A program made the position numbers and the translations under genes. Under the pieces are notes generated by a model that was given only the letters and a program-made list of their open reading frames with translations, did not search any database and was not told the DNA's origin. From Phyllobacterium bourgognense (GTDB taxonomy: Bacteria; Pseudomonadota; Alphaproteobacteria; Rhizobiales; Rhizobiaceae): 64,000 nucleotides of DNA. Each line of letters begins with the position of its first letter. Within the stretch, counting starts at the first letter, position 1. The stretch is taken from positions 1-64,000 of the forward strand of contig NZ_QPJM01000005.1 of assembly GCF_003337575.1 (NCBI RefSeq), read 5' to 3'. Below are positions 62,167-64,000 of this stretch, piece after piece.

Positions 62167-62760
62167 ATGGATACATCTGCTCCCAATTCGATCATAGAAT
62201 TCCTGTCAACCCGCAGTTCGACGCCGATCTCTGCCATTGGTCTGCCGGCGCCTTCGGACGATGAAATCCAGACGATGATTCGTATCGCCTCGCGGGTACC
62301 CGATCATGGTCGGCTCACCCCCTGGCGCTTCATCCTCTACCGGGGAGAAGCGCGCGTTCAAATCGGTAAATATCTTGCCGATCTTGCTGAAGAGCGCGAA
62401 GGTCCGCTGACCGAGCAGCGCCGCGAGCAGGAACTCAAGCGCTTTGCCCGTGCACCATTGGTGATAGGCGTGGTTTTCTCGCCGGTCGAGCATCATATTC
62501 CGGAATGGGAGCAGTTCCTGTCTTCGGGTGCAGCGGCGATGAAGCTCGTCCTTGCGGCCAATGCGCTTGGCTATGCCACCAACTGGATCAGCAACTGGTA
62601 CGCTTCCGATGAAAAGGGCCGCGCCCTGCTTGGGCTGGCGCCGCATGAGCGTGTAACCGGCTTCGTCCATATTGGTACCTGCGCCCAGAAGGTACCGGAA
62701 CGCCCACGACCGGAGATCAAGGATATATTGTCGGAATATTCGGGCCCGTGGGAAGGCTAG
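62167..62760 (+). CDS. Nitroreductase-family FMN enzyme (YdjA/RutE-like)
   Basis: A 197-residue small nitroreductase. The FMN-binding start (ISAIGLPAPSDDEIQTMIRIASRVPDHGRLTPWRFILY) and SGAAAMKLVLAANALGYATNWISNWYA match the single-domain YdjA group. It uses NAD(P)H and FMN to reduce nitro or quinone groups; the substrate is unknown. The flavin reductase-like gene starts 8 bases after its stop. Confidence 0.9.
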   Translation: MDTSAPNSIIEFLSTRSSTPISAIGLPAPSDDEIQTMIRIASRVPDHGRLTPWRFILYRGEARVQIGKYLADLAEEREGPLTEQRREQELKRFARAPLVIGVVFSPVEHHIPEWEQFLSSGAAAMKLVLAANALGYATNWISNWYASDEKGRALLGLAPHERVTGFVHIGTCAQKVPERPRPEIKDILSEYSGPWEG

Positions 62761-62768
62761 GACCCTAG

Positions 62769-63383
62769 ATGTTCTACAAATACGAGGATGGCCACGGCCT
62801 GCCGCACGATCCATTGAAGGCTATCGTCGCCCCACGACCGATCGGATGGATTTCAAGCCGCTCGAAGGACGGCAAGGTCAATCTCGCACCATACTCCTTT
62901 TTCAACATGATCAGCACCAAGCCCTGTCTCATCATGTTTTGTTCCGAAGGCCACAAGGACAGCGTGTCCTTTATCGAGGAGACGGGCGAGTTCGCCGCCA
63001 ATCTGGTCAGCGCAAACCTTGCCGTTGCCATGAACGCAACGTCGGTGAATGCCCCTCGGGGCGTGAGCGAGTTCGAGTATGCCGGGCTGACGTCGGTCGA
63101 CTGCACGATAATCAATGCACCGCGTGTGGCTGAAGCTTTTTCGACGCTGGAATGTGTCGTGACTGAAATCCGCAATCCGAATGATCGCCACGGTAACCCG
63201 GTGGCTTCGATCATGGTCATCGGCGAAGTGGTTGGCGTGCATATCAGCGAAGAAATCCTGACCGGCGGCCTCGTGGACATGACGAAGGCCCAGCCAGTTT
63301 CACGCCTCGGCTATATGGATTTCGCCTCAGTTTCCGAGACGTTCCAGATGTTTCGCCCAAAGTGGGATGAATCATTGGGTTGA
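62769..63383 (+). CDS. Flavin reductase-like domain protein (FMN-binding split barrel)
   Basis: A 204-residue protein. VAPRPIGWISSRSKDGKVNLAPYSFFNMISTKPCLIMFCSEG, SFIEETGEFAANLVSANLAVAMNATSV and the C-terminal RLGYMDFASVSETFQMFRP show the flavin reductase family. It may supply reduced flavin to an oxygenase or be a flavoenzyme itself; no oxygenase gene is nearby. It is coupled to the nitroreductase gene. Its 3' end overlaps the convergent CitE-like gene by 12 bases. Confidence 0.9.
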   Translation: MFYKYEDGHGLPHDPLKAIVAPRPIGWISSRSKDGKVNLAPYSFFNMISTKPCLIMFCSEGHKDSVSFIEETGEFAANLVSANLAVAMNATSVNAPRGVSEFEYAGLTSVDCTIINAPRVAEAFSTLECVVTEIRNPNDRHGNPVASIMVIGEVVGVHISEEILTGGLVDMTKAQPVSRLGYMDFASVSETFQMFRPKWDESLG

Positions 63384-64000
63384 GCGTGCAATAAGCCGCT
63401 CTGCCCGTCGCAGATGCGGACGGTCGACCATCTCGCCATCGATACCGATCACACCGGCAGCCGGGTCAGTGGCAAACGCGTCAATTATCCTTCGGGCATG
63501 CGCTATGGACTCCGGCGACGGTGTAAACGCGTGATTGATGATCGGTACCTGCGCCGGGTGAATGGCAAGCTTGGCGGTGAACCCGTCGCGTTCAGCCTCA
63601 GCGCATTCACGCGCGAGCCCTTCATCATCGCGGTAGTTGATATAGACCGTGTCAATCGAGGCAACATCTGCCGCTGATGCGCCGAGGATCGTCACCGCCC
63701 GGGCCAGCCGGAAGACATCTGTATAACGCCCGGACTCGTCGCGGGCTGTGCGCGCGCCGATTGCGGCGGACAGGTCTTCTGCGCCCCAACTCAAGCCAAT
63801 CAGACGGGTTGATGCGCCAGGATAACTTGCCGCCGAGAGTGTCCCGATCGCGGTTTCGGTGATGATGGCGATTATCTGTGTCGATCCTTCGTCGACGGCT
63901 GTGCGCGCTTCATGAACGTTGAGTTTGGCCGAGAGCCGCGTCACATCCTTGCCGCTGTTGGATTTTGGCAGGAGAATGCCATGGGGCAGGGATGGCATGA
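63372..64000 (-). CDS. HpcH/HpaI aldolase / CitE-like lyase, 5' end beyond the window
   Basis: Only the C-terminal 208 or so residues are seen; the gene runs off the right edge. MPSLPHGILLPKSNSGKDV near the edge, then IIAIITETAIGT with the metal-binding Glu, LSWGAEDLSAAIGA with the metal Asp, and KLAIHPAQVPIINHAFTPS are CitE-family motifs. CitE-like enzymes cleave or form C-C bonds of acyl-CoA thioesters such as citramalyl-CoA or malyl-CoA. Intact family members are near 280-300 residues, so about a quarter is missing. Confidence 0.87.
   Translation of the reverse strand, partial: MPSLPHGILLPKSNSGKDVTRLSAKLNVHEARTAVDEGSTQIIAIITETAIGTLSAASYPGASTRLIGLSWGAEDLSAAIGARTARDESGRYTDVFRLARAVTILGASAADVASIDTVYINYRDDEGLARECAEAERDGFTAKLAIHPAQVPIINHAFTPSPESIAHARRIIDAFATDPAAGVIGIDGEMVDRPHLRRAERLIARSTQ

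Overview
The window reads as chromosomal DNA of an alphaproteobacterium of the order Rhizobiales, in or near the Brucellaceae/Phyllobacteriaceae. The signs are core gene neighbourhoods typical of that group (aminotransferase-hom-glpX-recJ; aroQ-accB-accC-aat; rne next to amiC; IscU-like protein-yidD-thrS), a GTTC-N7-GTTC SOS box, an RNase E with a long acidic insertion in its S1 domain, and small Rhizobiales families such as DUF2155, DUF3126 and NDUFA12-like proteins. I cannot fix the genus from sequence alone. No rRNA, tRNA, CRISPR array, prophage or intact transposase was seen.

Layout. 1-8230 is housekeeping: a PLP aminotransferase, homoserine dehydrogenase, fructose-1,6-bisphosphatase II, RecJ and an SOS-controlled Y-family polymerase. 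8230-22630 is accessory in character: a perfect snap-back repeat, a small lipoprotein, a DUF4239-type membrane protein, a hydrolase remnant, a large autotransporter, an exported M14-family hydrolase paired with an exported epoxide hydrolase, PaiB, a DUF1772/NmrA-like pair divergent from TetR and a SET-domain protein, a cyclase-TPR protein, and YHS and ankyrin proteins. 22776-26770 holds an EF-G paralogue and an MFS transporter with its FadR-type regulator. 26935-41424 is mostly core: gatB with two GNAT genes, NDUFA12-like, DUF2155, aat-accC-accB-aroQ, a DsbA-like protein, an M48 protease, rne and amiC. 41440-49806 mixes accessory and core genes: hydrolases, pccB, gloA, a double cold-shock protein, HigBA, cysE and DUF3126. 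49943-64000 holds gamma carbonic anhydrase, a transglutaminase-like protease, PilZ and PAS proteins, rhomboid, CBS, patatin, hisI, folE, an IscU-like scaffold, yidD, thrS, an acyltransferase, an exported protein of unknown function, two flavoproteins and a CitE-like lyase cut by the window edge.

How the genes work together. AccB and AccC form half of acetyl-CoA carboxylase and are co-transcribed with aroQ and aat. PccB is a carboxytransferase whose biotin-carboxylase partner is not in the window. GatB serves tRNA amidation and ThrS charges tRNA-Thr. The IscU-like protein and YidD sit just upstream of thrS. The DUF1772/NmrA-like operon and the tetR-SET operon share one 92-base divergent control region.

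The most unusual signal is a dispersed family of 124-145 bp imperfect long palindromes with a conserved core (GTGCTCACGTAC, a 4-5 base loop, then GTACGC). There are four copies: 1510-1633, 22628-22769, 45738-45870 and 61847-61991. The fourth lies inside the 5' end of an exported-protein gene and appears to supply its Shine-Dalgarno sequence, start codon and the first part of its leader peptide. Other points worth checking are a four-unit, 21-bp-period repeat next to the SOS box of the Y-family polymerase, an orphan intrinsic terminator that may end a small RNA (about 52970-53068), and palindromic operators at glpX, the GntR gene, the TetR intergenic region and higBA.
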